From the NCBI GenBank assembly GCA_032622095.1, contig CP136063.1:147865379-147929378 (forward strand): a stretch of DNA of 64,000 nt, given 5' to 3'. The first letter of the stretch is position 1, and every line of letters begins with the position of its first letter. Position numbers and translations under genes: made by a program. The DNA comes from Siphonodentalium dalli (Eukaryota; Mollusca; Scaphopoda; Gadilida; Siphonodentaliidae). Positions 12,010 through 25,245 of the stretch are shown here, piece after piece. Under the pieces are notes generated by a model that was not told the DNA's origin, did not search any database, and was given only the letters and a program-made list of their open reading frames with translations.

Positions 12010-12180
12010 GGGGTGGGTGTCCCAGAGCTGGGTGGAAAAAACTTACGGTCCCGGGTGGGTGTCCCAGACCTGGGTGGAAAAAACTTACGCTCCCGGGGTG
12101 GTGGGTCACCAAAACTGAAAAACACAATTTCCACCTTGTATCCGTAATTTTTGTCCTGACCCCCCCCCCCCCCCCCGGCT
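12010..12180. repeat. G-rich/C-rich short tandem segment
   Basis: Two ~53-bp repeats of GGTGGGTGTCCCAGA...CTGGGTGGAAAAAACTTACG are followed by a 16-base C run at 12160-12175. Overlapping open frames here are Gly/Pro/His-rich by-products and not genes. Confidence 0.75.
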
Positions 12181-12189
12181 GTGTGAGCA

Positions 12190-14330
12190 ATATTGTTTAC
12201 ATCACCGATCAAAGTCATAATTTGTCCACGAAATAAGCAACGCGTGATGTCCGGGCAGCGCCACTGTGAAGTTAACAACATATGTAAATATTTCCAACCC
12301 AAACATGCACTTTCAGATGATATTTTAACCGACTCGGATATGTTATTACAAAAACTGATCTCGGTTTGCTTATATATGATAATTACAGAATTTAGAGTCA
12401 TCATACCTAATGCCAAACTGTTCAGTTCATAACTAGTTTTGCGATTTATAGGTTCGTGATTATGTATGATGCCTTTAAGCTTTGTAATCCCCTTATCGAT
12501 CACTTCATGCTCGTTCAACATTAACTGGGCTTGTTTCCGTCTTTCGCATATGTATATTATCTATATTATATTAACGTTTTTTTTTATTAAAGTCTTAAGA
12601 AAAATTAATTTGTTTTTGTCGTGATCAAGGTTTTTGTATAAAACTGGTGCGTACAAACATGTAAGTACATGTAACTATGTCGATTTATGACAACATGTTG
12701 TAGTTGGCGATGCTTGGTAGCTCTGTTATCCACATAGGCGGAAATTCGTCATAAGTTGTTTGCGACTCCTTTTTGACCCAAAACTGATCAGCTGAAAACT
12801 TTAAAAAGAGGTCGCGATGTCAGAAATCACCAAAGGCCAACTGATGGCTTAGTATTAGCTAGACGTCACCTATCTCTCTTTAAAAGGTGGAATGCCGTGG
12901 CAATAGAATGGATATTATCAGGGAATGGTTGTTCGTAGGATATAACCAGTAATACAGTAAGCCAATGACCATATCTTCATACTTTGAAGGACACACAGAA
13001 TACGAAAGGACAAGCTAGGAAATCAAACAGCTTGGAGTCAGACATGCCAAAGGCTGAAATCAAGGTTTGTGTGGCTTGATATTGTAAATAGTTGCATCGA
13101 ATCAAGGGAGGTAGATTGGTATAATGAGCATGGAGGGGTGTACATGAACCTCAGCCCCCCCCCACCTTCTCTTGATTGCATGGTGCTAGTAGAAATGCAG
13201 AATTAACATTGGGCACCATTCAGTAACCCCCTGGTCTTCAGTGCTTCCACTAACCCTCATCGAATATTTCTTTGATACAGGTATTGTATTAAATATTGGA
13301 AATGAAATGAGTGTTCCTTTTAGAATTAACAAATATACCTTACTCTGACGGAGAGAACCCATTTTTCTGGACACCAGCAACATTAGATAATCAAAATATC
13401 ATTATTTTATCTGAAAACTTCAAGTTTGTCACAATACAAACATAATTGTAATTTTTCTCATATACTATTGAGCAATTTTAGCAATAAACCAATGCCATCA
13501 TTTCGTGTGACCCCTATAGATAGATAGGGTCAATAAATAGGAAAATTGCTGTATAACACATTCTGTTCGTTTAACTTCTTTTGACTTTTCGTTTGATGAC
13601 GACTTTTCTACAACATGCTTTGCATAGCACCAGTTGGAAACATTCAGAACCAAAATAGGTTTAATTTATTTTCATTTTTGGAATGGCTATTTATTGATAA
13701 ATTTTGACAATCTAAGTTACTCAAACACTCCTTGAATAGAAACTTCATATTCACGTCTCTAAATACTGTCGCATTAGATACTTGTGATAATAGAAAGCTC
13801 CTAATTTTTTGTTCCAGGGAGAAAAACCAATGCCCACAAGTCATCGCCCTAAGCCTAGCGGAGACCACAGAGACGTATCAAAACCAGAAAAAGTTCAACA
13901 CACGAATGGAGATCACAAAAATATAAATGGAGATCGTCACTAAATCCCGGAACCCACATTTCTATAGTCATCATTGATCATGTCTCAACCTTTAGTGCTG
14001 AATGTTTTGCATAAAGATTTAACTGTATAGCTGACAACTTCAAATGTCCACATTATCTGTCAATTTTGAGAAGAAAAAAATTATTGTAATAATTGAAAGT
14101 AAAGTGATTGCAAACATATTTATCGGTGTTATATATTTTTTCTATTTTGTTATCCTATTTTAACCAGTTTTCTACTAAACGAATTAGTCCAACAGTGATG
14201 AAAGTGACGAACAATTGTCACCAAGCGCCACCATGATAAATTGTCACACCTACTATGCCATCGCTACAGTGGTACGCGTGTCCGCAGCCTATGACGCAAA
14301 ATGTTCATATTCGCTTTTATGTTCTGATTT
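12190..14330. other. No gene recognised
   Basis: Unique-looking AT-rich sequence. The frames present are short and without motifs. A small palindrome CCCCTATAGATAGATAGGG lies near 13512. Confidence 0.5.
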
Positions 14331-14339
14331 GATACGGGT

Positions 14340-14745
14340 GGTAAATTGTTGCACAGTTTGGGTGGAATGTTTATTATTCGTCAATGACCACCCTACAATG
14401 CCGTTTAATCGGTGAAAATCGGACCAGAAAGGCGATTTTGCCCTTTAGGGTTGTAGGTTATGGAAACCCAGTGGTTTGGGTGGTAAATATTTGGGTGGAA
14501 TCTTAATTATTCGTCAACGGCCGCGAAAATCGGACCAGAAATGCGATTTTGGGTAGTATAGGGTATTTAAATCCAGTGGGTTGGGTGGTGAATTATTTAG
14601 GTGGAATCTTAATTATTCGGCAACGGCCACATTATATACAGTGGGGTTTATTCCTTGTAAAATCGGACCACAAATGCGATTATGGGAATTTTGCCAGTTA
14701 TTGGGTATTGAAACCCAGTGGTCGTGGTGGTTAATGGAGCTTTGC
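14340..14745. repeat. ~120-150-bp tandem repeat, three diverged units
   Basis: Units share GGTGGAATCTTAATTATTCG, AAAATCGGACCAGAAATGCG and ATCCAGTGGTTTGGGTGGT-like segments. It abuts the left end of element A copy 1. A weak relative is at 17545-17695. Confidence 0.78.
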
Positions 14746-14772
14746 ACAGAGACCACAAGGTAGTAACGCCCA

Positions 14773-16800
14773 CAGAGTCGTTATCTCGTGGGAATCCGGA
14801 TTAAGAATCTGGATTCAGATTACAGATTAGTCCCCGTACGACTTGGTTCGGTAAACGAACAGACCAGAAATTGTCCGAATCAGTGAAAGAACAGACCGTA
14901 ATCTCAATCTCGTGGTAATCCAGATTCCGATTCCGATTACGGACTCAAATGTTCGTAATGTAAACAAACCGAGATTTCGCCACCTCGGAGTTTAAAAACA
15001 CAATAAAACATAAGAAACCGTCTCTTGTGTACAAATTATTGCAGAATATAAACGATCTTATATCAAAGAATTTTAAATGCGGAGACAAATTTGTTTTATC
15101 GAATGTAAACTGGGAGAATATTACTGAAATTAGCCAAATAATAACGCTATTGATAGTAAGGCTGGGGGAGCACTTCGGTTGATGGCGAAGCAAATCAATG
15201 TCTATTTCATTGTCACTTGCATATGTCCATTTCATAATTCCATCCATAAAATACCGCCCCAACGCATGTCGATTTCAAATTCGGCGGATACGTCACCATT
15301 GACCGAATTCATGTGAACCTGCATGGATATGTCTTCTGCTTTGTTCGTTATTATAATGTTTCTTCTTATTCAAGAAATAGTAGGATTATATGATATCGAT
15401 GGATTATGAAATACACGCATGTACTGTCTAGTCTTATAGCAATTTCATGTTTAAAATGTTTTGTTTCGTTAAATGCAGTCGTTTTGCACAATAGTCTCTG
15501 TATAGACAACAAACACAGGCATTGTTTGGCCAACGTGCTATACATTAGTTGGAAAATAAAGCTTTGCTCATGAAGCTAATGTTGTGGTCTTGTGATCGCA
15601 GGTGAACTGCATCTCCCAATCACACAAACACAAATGTAAAGCTTATTCTAGGATCTCAGGACTATATAGTGGAAATGTCAGTCAATTTATTAAGTACCCA
15701 CACGTACAAGTTCTAGGGACGTGGCTAGAGGTTTCCTCAAATTTCCGGCCAACTGCACCCCCCCCCCTCCCCCATTGAAACAAACATTAATCTCACAGGT
15801 TCGCAGAATTCCATTTGCACCCCTTGGAAATAGCCAACCTGACACGCACTAAGATTGGAAAATTACCAACTTTTACTGGTTGAAAAAAATCAAACAATGA
15901 GAACAATTCCAACCTATATATGGTGTCAAATTAATGTCCAACTAATGTTGTGTCATGCATGACATTTCCAACTGCAGGAAATGTACCAAAGTTTAGTTTA
16001 AACATATTTATTTCAAATATTTGTTAAATTTCGATAACACATGATATATAACACATACATTTGTTTATACATACAATGGGATTGGAGGACAAGTGCTGAC
16101 TCACTGAAGGGTACCCCCTCTAACATGTTATTACACTGAAAAAATAAATAATTAGTAATGGCAAAGCAACATGACTACCAAAACAAGTTTAACATATATA
16201 CAGATCACCGGTCACCCCCTCTACCGAGTTAGTCATAAGTTTGTATATGTATTTATTTAAAATCGGGTTTGTTTGTTGCGTTTGCTGGCTTGTACGTATC
16301 ATTATTTGGAACAGTTAGTCAAAAGAATCCTGATTTTTCCTCACGTATGAATGACTGCACAGCTAAGCAAATTGTACCAAAGTTCGGGGGGGGGTCGAGA
16401 CGTCACTGTGCAACTGACAAGTTTCGTGTGTTCTTCACAACATTTTCGGAATTTGATTCAGGAGGCCTAGAGCTGTTAGAATTAAATGCTTGTCCTCATC
16501 AATAAACACACTTTAACTTGAAAAAAAGATGCGATTAAGTCGGATTGGCAGCAAATTATGTGCCGTGTATATACGCAAAGAAGAAAAGCATGACTTTCAC
16601 ATCAAACGTGAACTTTATAAATATAAGATACAAATGATACTTGTGTCAAATACATGAGCCACGTTTGACGCTGGGAGAACATTAAACATAGTTTCGGAGA
16701 CCACGTGGATTTCAAAATCTGACCTAGAATCGGGAATTGGCCCCGCCCCCGTAATCTGCTTTGGATTCTGAATCCGGATTCCCACGAGATAACGACTCTG
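14773..16800 (+). mobile_element. Element A copy 1
   Basis: 2028 bp with ends CAGAGTCGTTATCTCGTGGG and its inverse. It is homologous to 22741-27425 and 28139-30012. It has no recognisable transposase. It includes an internal segment starting TAGGGACGTGGCTAGA (15714) that matches the hAT-like family. No target duplication is evident. Confidence 0.85.
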
Positions 16801-17746
16801 GGATTTGGACTTGATCCATATAAATAGTGTCTGTTACCAGAGGTAAACTTCTGAAGTGAACGCATCATCACTTGCCCTTATGTTAACTAGATGAAACACT
16901 CAATAAGAGATTGATCTGCTGTTCAACAAAAACATAATTAAATTTTGTTTTAATTTAAACAATCAATTTTAAATTAAATTTTTTATTTGTTTTCAAAGTT
17001 TTTTTTAGATTGAATCTTTTCATTTTTTTTTAAATTTAATTTTAAATTGTTTTTAAATTTAATTCTAAAATTTTCTATTTTCTTTTTAGACTTTTAGACT
17101 GAATCTTATTGCTCAAATATTTAAAATTTTGAAAAACTATTTAAATAAAAATTTAAATTGTTAATTTAAAAAATAAAGCCTTCATAACATCTGGCGGGGC
17201 ACCCCGAGGCACCACACCAACTTTGGTTGAAATCGGTCAAGGGCTCTAGAATAAAAATTGCCAACAGACCAGAACAGACGGATATCCTGAACGTTTTAAT
17301 ATAATAATCTAACCCAGAGGCCAGAGCACACATCCGTCTTGCCATTAAATGTGAAAATTATGGCAACTGTCATGCTAAATGAAAAACATTGTTATAATCA
17401 CGGATAAATTTATATGGCGCAAATATAAATCTCAGTATATTATGATTTGACAACAAAAAAGTTGTTTGAATATAGCCAATTTAACACTGATTATATGCAC
17501 GGATATCAAAATTAGGGTGAATAAATATGGCAGCAGCATTTTCATTGCAGCCATTGGCCGGTTCAGTCGCTGATTGGTCGAAAATATCCACTAATAATTA
17601 TTTGATTGACAGTGTGGAAAGGTCTATTTATTGGATGAAATCTTTAATTATTCCTCAACAGCCACCCTGTTGTGGGTTTTATTCCACTGCAAACGAGGTT
17701 TCTGGTAAATACGCCCTGTCATTAACTCGCGGTCATATCCACCAGG

Positions 17747-17875
17747 CCCGATTCCGTGGTTTTGGTGCTACAGGTCAAAGTTCTGCAATAACATTCCATA
17801 TATGGAAGTCATGAATTATATATGGATATGCTACTCCAGAACTTCGACGTGTAGCACTAAAACCACGGAACCGGG
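17747..17875. repeat. 129-bp hairpin element
   Basis: 39-bp inverted arms (CCCGATTCCGTGGTTTTGGT at the left, its inverse ending 17875) with 3-4 mismatches. The spacer holds two short ATATATGG inverted motifs. Confidence 0.75.
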
Positions 17876-17934
17876 GTTGGACGAATCTCTGAAATCACGG
17901 AACGGAGCTGGATGAACCCACACTCTTAGAACAA

Positions 17935-18610
17935 GAAGTCCCTCAGAGAACCCAAAAAGGTTCTTCACCTTGTCAAAATAGGAGCACCTTGTTTGGCGCT
18001 TCAAAGGACCCCATCATGAGGTTCTACTCAAGAACCATATCATAAGGTTCCACAGAAGAACCCCAAGAGGGTTCTTAAGGGAAGCATAATATGAACATGG
18101 TTCTTCAGGGAACCTTTATAAGAACCCCAGATGGTACTTCGGATGACCCAATCATAAGGGTCACTCGAGGATTTTTTTCAGAGAACCTTTCATATATCAG
18201 AACATGGTTCTTAAGGGGACTACAGAAAACCTGTATAAGAACCCCAGATGGAATAGCGTAAGGCGATAATATAGTATGTTTGCGCTCTTGTGTATATCGC
18301 GACGTTCAGTCAACTTTGGGGTGTTATATAATAACTAATAGATTGTCATGATATTGAAGCATTTGGGTAATGATATATACACGACAGCTTATACCTACAC
18401 ATTCCATATACAATTCGCTTAATTTTGGTGCGATTCATATTCTTGAAAACACGAATGTGGTGAATTAGTTTGCACTTATAACATATATTCGTGTGTATTT
18501 TACGATTATCACACGAGGGTTCTTCAGAGAACCTTTCATAGATCAGAACAGGGTTCTTACGGGAACCATAATCTATCCTAACATGGTTCTTTTGAGAACC
18601 TTTATATGAA
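17935..18610. repeat. AAGAACC/GGTTCTT degenerate array
   Basis: The 7-mer GGTTCTT and its inverse AGAACC recur many times at irregular spacing. Two ~55-bp direct repeats ATGGAATAGCGTA...TTTGCGCTCTTG lie at 18251 and 18615. A second small cluster lies at 19375-19510. Confidence 0.78.
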
Positions 18611-19374
18611 CCACAGATGGAATAGCGTACGATGATAATATAGTATGTTTGCGCTCTTGCATATTTGTGTGTATTTTACGATTAGCCGACGAACGTGCGA
18701 TAACGTTGTCGGCTCCACGTATTCAATACGTTGATATTGTAAACAAACTTTTCTCAAGTGTCATTTTGGTCCAACTATCACTTGGAGAGCTGGTCTGAAT
18801 AAATGCTAAGATGTAATTAGATAGAATTATCGAAAGAATTTAACCGATTAGGGTGAATTTTAAGAGAATCGAATGGAGAAAACTTGGTAACTTGTTCATC
18901 ACAAACGCGAATTCTGCCATCACATTTTTCTGAATGATATAGGCGAAGTAACTCTAAAATTTCGGCCAGTATTTAACCCATCAATCCCAATTACGGTGAA
19001 AGTTGAAGGGTGAAGAAGTTCTCGGACGGGCTCGCGAATGGTTCGAGTGCACTGCCTGTGGCTTTTTACCTTTAGATAGCAAGTTTGGGCCCAATCGGTC
19101 GAGCCGTTTTCGAGTCTATAAATGACACACACACACGGAAGTCTCAAAATATATAGTAGATGGATTACTCACCATTTTTGGTTGGTAGTAGGCCTACATT
19201 ATTTGCTTTAGGCATTACTTGAGAAAATGTAATGCATTGCAATGCATTACTATTATACATTACTATTCCCCAACCTTGCGAACAAACACGTACTCCTTTC
19301 TCTCTTGTTGGTGTTTTATGCATGTTAATCACTCAATTCGGCTCCATGGCACATGTACCAACTGCATTATTGTT

Positions 19375-19510
19375 TGGTCACGAAGAACCATTCAGCATCC
19401 AAGAGAACCCCAGTTACACACCGACGAACCCTATCGAGTACAGAGAACCTTTTCAGACACCGAGGAACCTTTGGGTTCTTACAGAGAACCCTTGAGTTCT
19501 TCAAAGAACC
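19375..19510. repeat. Second AAGAACC/GGTTCTT cluster
   Basis: AGAACC or GGTTCTT occurs roughly every 15-25 bp. It probably belongs with the 17935-18610 array, split by other sequence. Confidence 0.7.
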
Positions 19511-19630
19511 CTTATTTCTTAGAGTGCAATATGGATCTCGCTTATTGTTATAATATGAGGTTGGAGTTTGAGATACGAGATATGTTATACACCCGAACTC
19601 GTAACTCTTTCTTTGATAAATACTCATTGA

Positions 19631-19850
19631 CGAGTAGTTCCCTTAAAAATGTCAAATAATACGATCAACAAACAGGCCGTGTATTGAACTTATTATCTGA
19701 ACATTTCCAACCAAAGATCAGGCCTCAATATAATTGAATTAAATAGGTGAGTTTCGAATTACCCGATTGGACCCAGACCCCGACAGCCGAGACCCCTGGG
19801 GCCGGACATATCTGTAGATGCTTCAGGCTCATTTGAAGTGGTGCACGGTA
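19631..19850 (+). repeat. Dispersed repeat also at 22498-22712
   Basis: ~215 bp shared, for example AACAAACAGGCCGTGTNTTG and ATTGAATTAAATAGGTGAGT. In both places an element A copy or further repeats follow downstream. Confidence 0.85.
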
Positions 19851-20639
19851 CCGCAAGATTCTCTTTATAGTCTAGTCGTTGATGCATTGGACCAAGACAC
19901 AATTATTAACAAGCTGTTTTTGGTGTAATTTTGTCGGGCAGAATCTGAGGAATAACATCCAAAATCCGCTAAAATCCGCTTTGGGGGAAAAAAATTCTCT
20001 ATTCAAGATGGCGCCCAATATGGTTGTTAATATCTGAAATTGTTGAATTTCTGCGGTAGGTACAACAATTAATGGCAAGTTCGCAATAAATTTTAATATT
20101 GACATACAATGTTAGCCGTAAACCATATTTGTAGAATGTCTTTCCCAAAACGGCCGCCAAAATGGAGAAAACTGAATTAAATTTACACGTTGTGCAACAT
20201 GTGATTGCTAGTCCTATAAGATAGAACAAACGCTCGAATTATTTGATATTCATTGCGGAGTATAAGAGACACGTTTGATCAGAGATGTAAGAATTCTCCC
20301 TAATGAATCTCACGAGAGAGCAATCGAAATCAGGGACTCATGCAACGGTTAAATCTGGACTTTTGGGCGCACAGAAACGGAACAATAACGGAGATTTATA
20401 TGTACTTTTTATGTTGAATCGTGTGATCATATGTGTAATTAAACAGTTAAATGAAATATGGATGAATTGATTCTGGGATCTTTTCTAGAAGCAGAAATAT
20501 ATTTAGTCAGAGCAGTCTCGTGAATGTGACCGATCATCATTTATTTTGATATCTACAACATTAACCATTTCAAAATGCACTGATATAGAACAATATAAGA
20601 TATATGAATATAGTTTTGGGTAAAATGTGAAGATCATAT

Positions 20640-20850
20640 AGTCTATATCTCAAAATAGTAATCATAGTTGCCTCCAATCAGGTGACAAAACACGAATATT
20701 TCGCTTTTATCACAAGAATGCACAGTGGTATATTGTGAACACAATTTATCAAAACACAAAGGAGTACAAAGCCTATCTTCAATAAATTCTAAACTTGACC
20801 AATATGGTTTACATATTCTGTGGCTGAGACTGTGTTTATATCTGAACATT
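20640..20850 (-). repeat. Sequence paired with 27650-27830, possibly a LINE relic
   Basis: The minus-strand reading FDKLCSQYTTVHSCDKSEIF resembles FDKLSLQSIMVLFCDKSENL at 27695-27755 (plus strand), with DNA similarity around AAAAGCGAAA. The F-KL...D-S pattern is weakly like the C-terminal helices of LINE polyproteins. No function is claimed. Confidence 0.3.
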
Positions 20851-21517
20851 ACATATAGTTATATTCACCGAAGCCACATATAAGCGAACAGTACTGCGAT
20901 TTCTGCAACCGCGTTTGCCCCTTATACCTAAAGTTACACAAAACCACAAATAGCAACATTTAGCGAATGTTCAACGCTGAAATAACAGCTTTAAACGACG
21001 ATCCCCTGCTATTTAGCACAATTATGTGGGTGGTAAGATATTTAAAACAAAACGATACTGAAAATTAATATCGTGCATTGCGTGGTAGTATATTCCAGTT
21101 GTAAAGTGGGGACTGAATTAATTTGAACAAAATGTTCCAATAATAAACCGTTTTGGTAGCCGCGTGAATATTAGTCTTAAATAAGCTGTAAGATGTACCA
21201 TCTCTTTGATCTCGTGAGATATGGCGCTAATCTATTGAAGAGATTGGTGTTTCTTTGCAGTGTGATAAGCATTGGGACATATGTGTATGGTATATGATCA
21301 ATGAGAGTTCAGCAAATTCCATAAATCTAACTAGTCTTTATACCACAAGGGTGTGCACTTCAGTGTATGTGTTACATTCAATAATTAATCACAATATCCA
21401 ATGAAACTACCATGCACTGCGTGGCGAAACATTACTTTGTGTGTTGCATGACCAAAATTATTATATTTTGTCCGGAAAGTTGGATGTTGGATAAGCCAAA
21501 AACAAGAACTTTAACCA

Positions 21518-21712
21518 TTGGGTTTGACTTGCGTTGAAATGACCAATATGGATATTTTAATCATTTGTGTACCTTTAAAGATATTAAACAACATGTATAT
21601 TAATAATACGTATGATCACTCCTATATGGTTATCCAATATGTTGCTTTCGTCGTGGTATGTCTTGGAGTTGCGGCCATTTTGACAGACATTTTATGTCCG
21701 CGATTGTATTAG
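21518..21712 (+). CDS. Hydrophobic small ORF, possible membrane-protein exon relic
   Basis: 64 codons ending in TAG, with one clear hydrophobic stretch, MVIQYVAFVVVCLGVAAIL, and then TDILCPRLY. The end of a TM helix followed by CPRLY vaguely recalls the last helix of class C receptors, but no second motif supports this. No flanking exons were found. It could equally be chance in AT-rich DNA. Confidence 0.2.
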   Translation: MGLTCVEMTNMDILIICVPLKILNNMYINNTYDHSYMVIQYVAFVVVCLGVAAILTDILCPRLY

Positions 21713-22052
21713 TTTCTGTCCGTGTCGCCCTATTCGCTCCTGTGCTCAATTTCACACATAATTGTAGAACTACGTAATCCCTATGACATAACATATCGTA
21801 TACTTGCCTTCATAATTTTCGTCAGACCCCACCCCAATTCAGGGCGCTGTAGAATATTTTCCCCAAAGCGGATTTTGGATATGTTATACACGAAGATCTC
21901 CTCTTTCCAACGATACCAAATGTAGCTTGTTTGAATTTTTTATCCTGGTAGACCTTATATTTTCAGTCTATTATTTTCAGGCTATTATGCACAGCGGTTA
22001 CCACACGACCACAGGTAGCTCACCCGATATGTTGCACATGTCTTGTAGTGAA

Positions 22053-22441
22053 TATAGGTTGAGATTGTTCTGGTAGTTTTATTTTCCAACCTGTTTTTAG
22101 TGAGTAATAAACTGAATCTGTCTGTTCGTGATTTCTCTCCCAGACCCCTGGACCGATTTCAACCACATTTGGTGTGGTGACTCGGGGCGGGGGTGGGGGT
22201 GTACCCCGGTGGATATTAAAACTGAGTTAGTATTTCAAAATTATTATCTTTAAAAAACACATTTTTAAAATAAAAAACAAAACAAAATTTAATTGAGAAA
22301 TGAGTTCACTCTAAAAATAAAATAAAAAAATAATTTTAAATTACTGGTTTTTTTTTAATTCCAAATGTTTAAAACATCAAAATATGAGCTTTCGCGCACA
22401 AAGGGGCACACATGTCCTACGCCACTGCATACAAGCTTCCA
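22053..22441 (+). repeat. Dispersed repeat related to 58-293 and 2290-2345
   Basis: 22053-22105 matches 2290-2345 (GGTTGAGATTGTTCTGGTAG) and 22206-22441 matches 58-293. The join shows a repeat patchwork. Confidence 0.8.
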
Positions 22442-22497
22442 AAGGACCCTGCCTGTTTCTTGTAAATTGTTATAATCTTTGCTAAATACTCCATTGC

Positions 22498-22712
22498 CGA
22501 CTAGTTCCCTTAAACATGTCAAATAATACAACCAACAAACAGGCCGTGTGTTGAACTTATTATCTGAACATTTCCAACCAATGATCAGGCCTCAATATAA
22601 TTGAATTAAATAGGTGAGTTTCGAATTAACCGATTGGAACCCGAACCCGACAGCCGAGACCACTCCGGCCGAACATATATGCATATGCTTCAGGCCCATT
22701 TGAAGTGGTGCA
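22498..22712 (+). repeat. Dispersed repeat, second copy of 19631-19850
   Basis: It ends 28 bp before the left end of element A copy 2 and may be the pre-insertion target context. Confidence 0.85.
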
Positions 22713-22968
22713 CGTGGCAGCACGGTTGTCTTTATGCAACCAGAGGCGTTATTTCGCTAAAATCCCGATTCAGAATCTGGATTCAGATTACAGATTGGTC
22801 CCCGTACGACTTGGTTCGGCAAAAGAACAGACCAGAAATTGGCAGAATCAGTAACGAACAGACCGTAATCTCAATATCGTAGTAATCCGAATCTGGATTC
22901 GGATTCCGATTACGGACCCAAATGTTCGTACTGTAAACAAACCGAGATTTCGCCACCTCGGAGTTTAA

Positions 22969-23448
22969 AGGTACTCAATCCGATAAAACTCCTCTCAATT
23001 ACTATTTCAATGGCTTCGGGGGTCAAACATATTTGATTAGAGTCGAGAAAGTCACCCATCAAAGCTCAGATTTGTTAGATATCGATTTTAGAAATCTATT
23101 ATTTTTCATTATCGGGAATACTTTCTGGCCCAGATCTCAGTCAAAATTGCGTTATTATTACCACTTGATTTTAGAGTTATCCGTCCTTGTCTGTTTGAAT
23201 AGAGTTTTGGTGTACAAATCTCGAGCAGGAAACGAAATTGACGGCAATTATTAGTACTCATCTCGAGAACATAAGAATTTTCAAAAATCAATATCTAATA
23301 ACTCTGAGCTTTGTTTGATGGGTTCCTCGACTCGAATCAAATATTTTTTACCACCAAAGCCAAAGAAATAGTAATATAGGACCCTCTGATCGGATTGTTG
23401 TTGTTGGAATCTGTTGAGATGGGGACCCTCTTCACGGATTGAGTACCT
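22969..23448 (+). mobile_element. TTAA-type MITE, family AGGTACTCAATCCG, copy 2
   Basis: 480 bp, flanked by TTAA (22965-22968, 23449-23452). It sits inside element A copy 2. The same position is uninterrupted in element A copies 1 (TTAA at 14992-14995) and 3 (29785-29788), which proves a single-TTAA target duplicated on insertion. Confidence 0.95.
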
Positions 23449-25245
23449 TTAAAAACACAATAAAACATAAGAATCCGTCTCTTGTGTACACATTATTGCA
23501 GAATATAAACGATCTATATCAAAGAATTTTAAATGCGGAGACAAATTTGTTTTATTGAATGTAAACTGGGAGAATATTACTGAAATTAGCCAAATAATAA
23601 CGCTATTGATAGTAACGCTGGGGGAGCACTTCGGTTGATCGCGAAGCAAATCATTGTTGATTGTCACTTTCATATGTCCATTTCATAATTCCATCCATAA
23701 AATACCGCCCGAATGCATGTCGATTTCGAATTCGGCGGATACGTCACCATTGACCGAATTCATATGAACCTGCATGGTATGTCTTCTGCTGTGTTCGTTA
23801 TTATAATGTTTCTTCTTATTCAAGAAATAGTAGGATTATATGATATCGATGGATTATCAGATACACGTACGTACTATCATCTAGTCTTATAGCAATTTCA
23901 TGTTTAAAATGTTTTGTTTCGTTAAATGCAGTCGTTTTGCACAATAGTCTCTGTATAGACAACAGACAAATGTTCTAGGGACGTGGCTAGAAGTTTCCTC
24001 AAATTTCCGGCCAACTGCACCCCCCCCCCCCCGTTGAACCAAACATCAATCTCACAGGTTCGCAGAATTCCATTTGCTCCCATATCCAACCTGACAAACA
24101 CTAAGATTGGAAAATTACCAACTTTTACTGGTTGAAAAAAATCAAACAATGAGAACAATGCCAACCTATATATGGTGTCAAATTAATGTCCAACTAATGC
24201 TGTGTCATGCATGAAATTTCCGACTGCTGGAATGTACCAAAGTTTAGTTTAGATATAATTATTTCAAATATATGTCAAATTTAGATAACACATGATATAT
24301 ATAACACATACATTTGTTTATACATACAAAGGAATTGGGGACAAGACGGTGCTGACACACTTAAGGGTACCCCCTCTCCCATATGTTATTACACTGAAAA
24401 AATAAATAATTAGTAATGGCAAAGCAACATGACTACCAAAACAAGTTGAACATATATACAGATTACTGGACACCCCCTCTCCCTAGTTAGTCATAAGTTT
24501 GTATATGTATTTATTTAAAATCGGGTTTGTTTGTTGCGTTTGCTGGCTTGTACGTGTCATTATTTGGAACAGTTCGTCAAAATAATCCTGATTTTCCTCA
24601 CGTATGAATGACTGCACAGCTAAGCAAATTGTACCAAAGTTCGGGGTGGGGTCGAGACACCCGACCAACCCCTGTCTTCACGTCCCTGTTCAACTGACAA
24701 GTTTCGTGTGTTGTTCACAACATCTTCGGAATTTGATTCAGGAGGCCTAGAGCTGTCACGTTTAGATATGCTTGCCCTCATCAATAAACACACTTGAACT
24801 TGGAAAAAAAGATGCGATTAAGTCGGATTGGCAGCAAATTATGTGCCGTGTATATACACATAGAAGAAACGCATGACTTTCACAGCAAACATGCAGTCAG
24901 ATGCTCGTAGCCCGTTTATATATAACCATGGGTATATGCCAGATATAACTGTACAAAAAAAACGCCGTTCTTTTTACCGTGTATTTATCCATGGTGTGCG
25001 TGCGTGCGTTGTCCGTAACATGGTGCCCGGTGTTATTGCTTTGAAATGTAATCACGTTCGACTGGTGTCGTCAGATTGGTAATATGAGATTAGCGGTTTC
25101 TATGTCTTGTCTGGTCACATTTACAGTTTGAACTTTGTCTGAAATAGACGCACTTTTTATACTAGAATTTGCGCCACCGGAGCGCAGGGAAATCGCACGT
25201 CGAGTTGGTTTAAGGGTTTTTAGAAAAAGTATTTATTGATATGGA

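Larger units (their letters stand above)
19860..22050. other. No confident gene
   Basis: Apart from the weak entries at 20640-20850 and 21518-21712, nothing recognisable was seen in either strand. Confidence 0.45.

Noticed and set aside
11973-12521. 182-codon minus-strand ORF
   Set aside because: Its C-terminal half is translated from G/C runs and a GGTGGGTGTCCCAGA repeat. Two other frames are open there too.
19219-19659. 146-codon plus-strand ORF
   Set aside because: Its core is the AAGAACC repeat cluster, and three other frames are also open, as expected for a repeat without stops.
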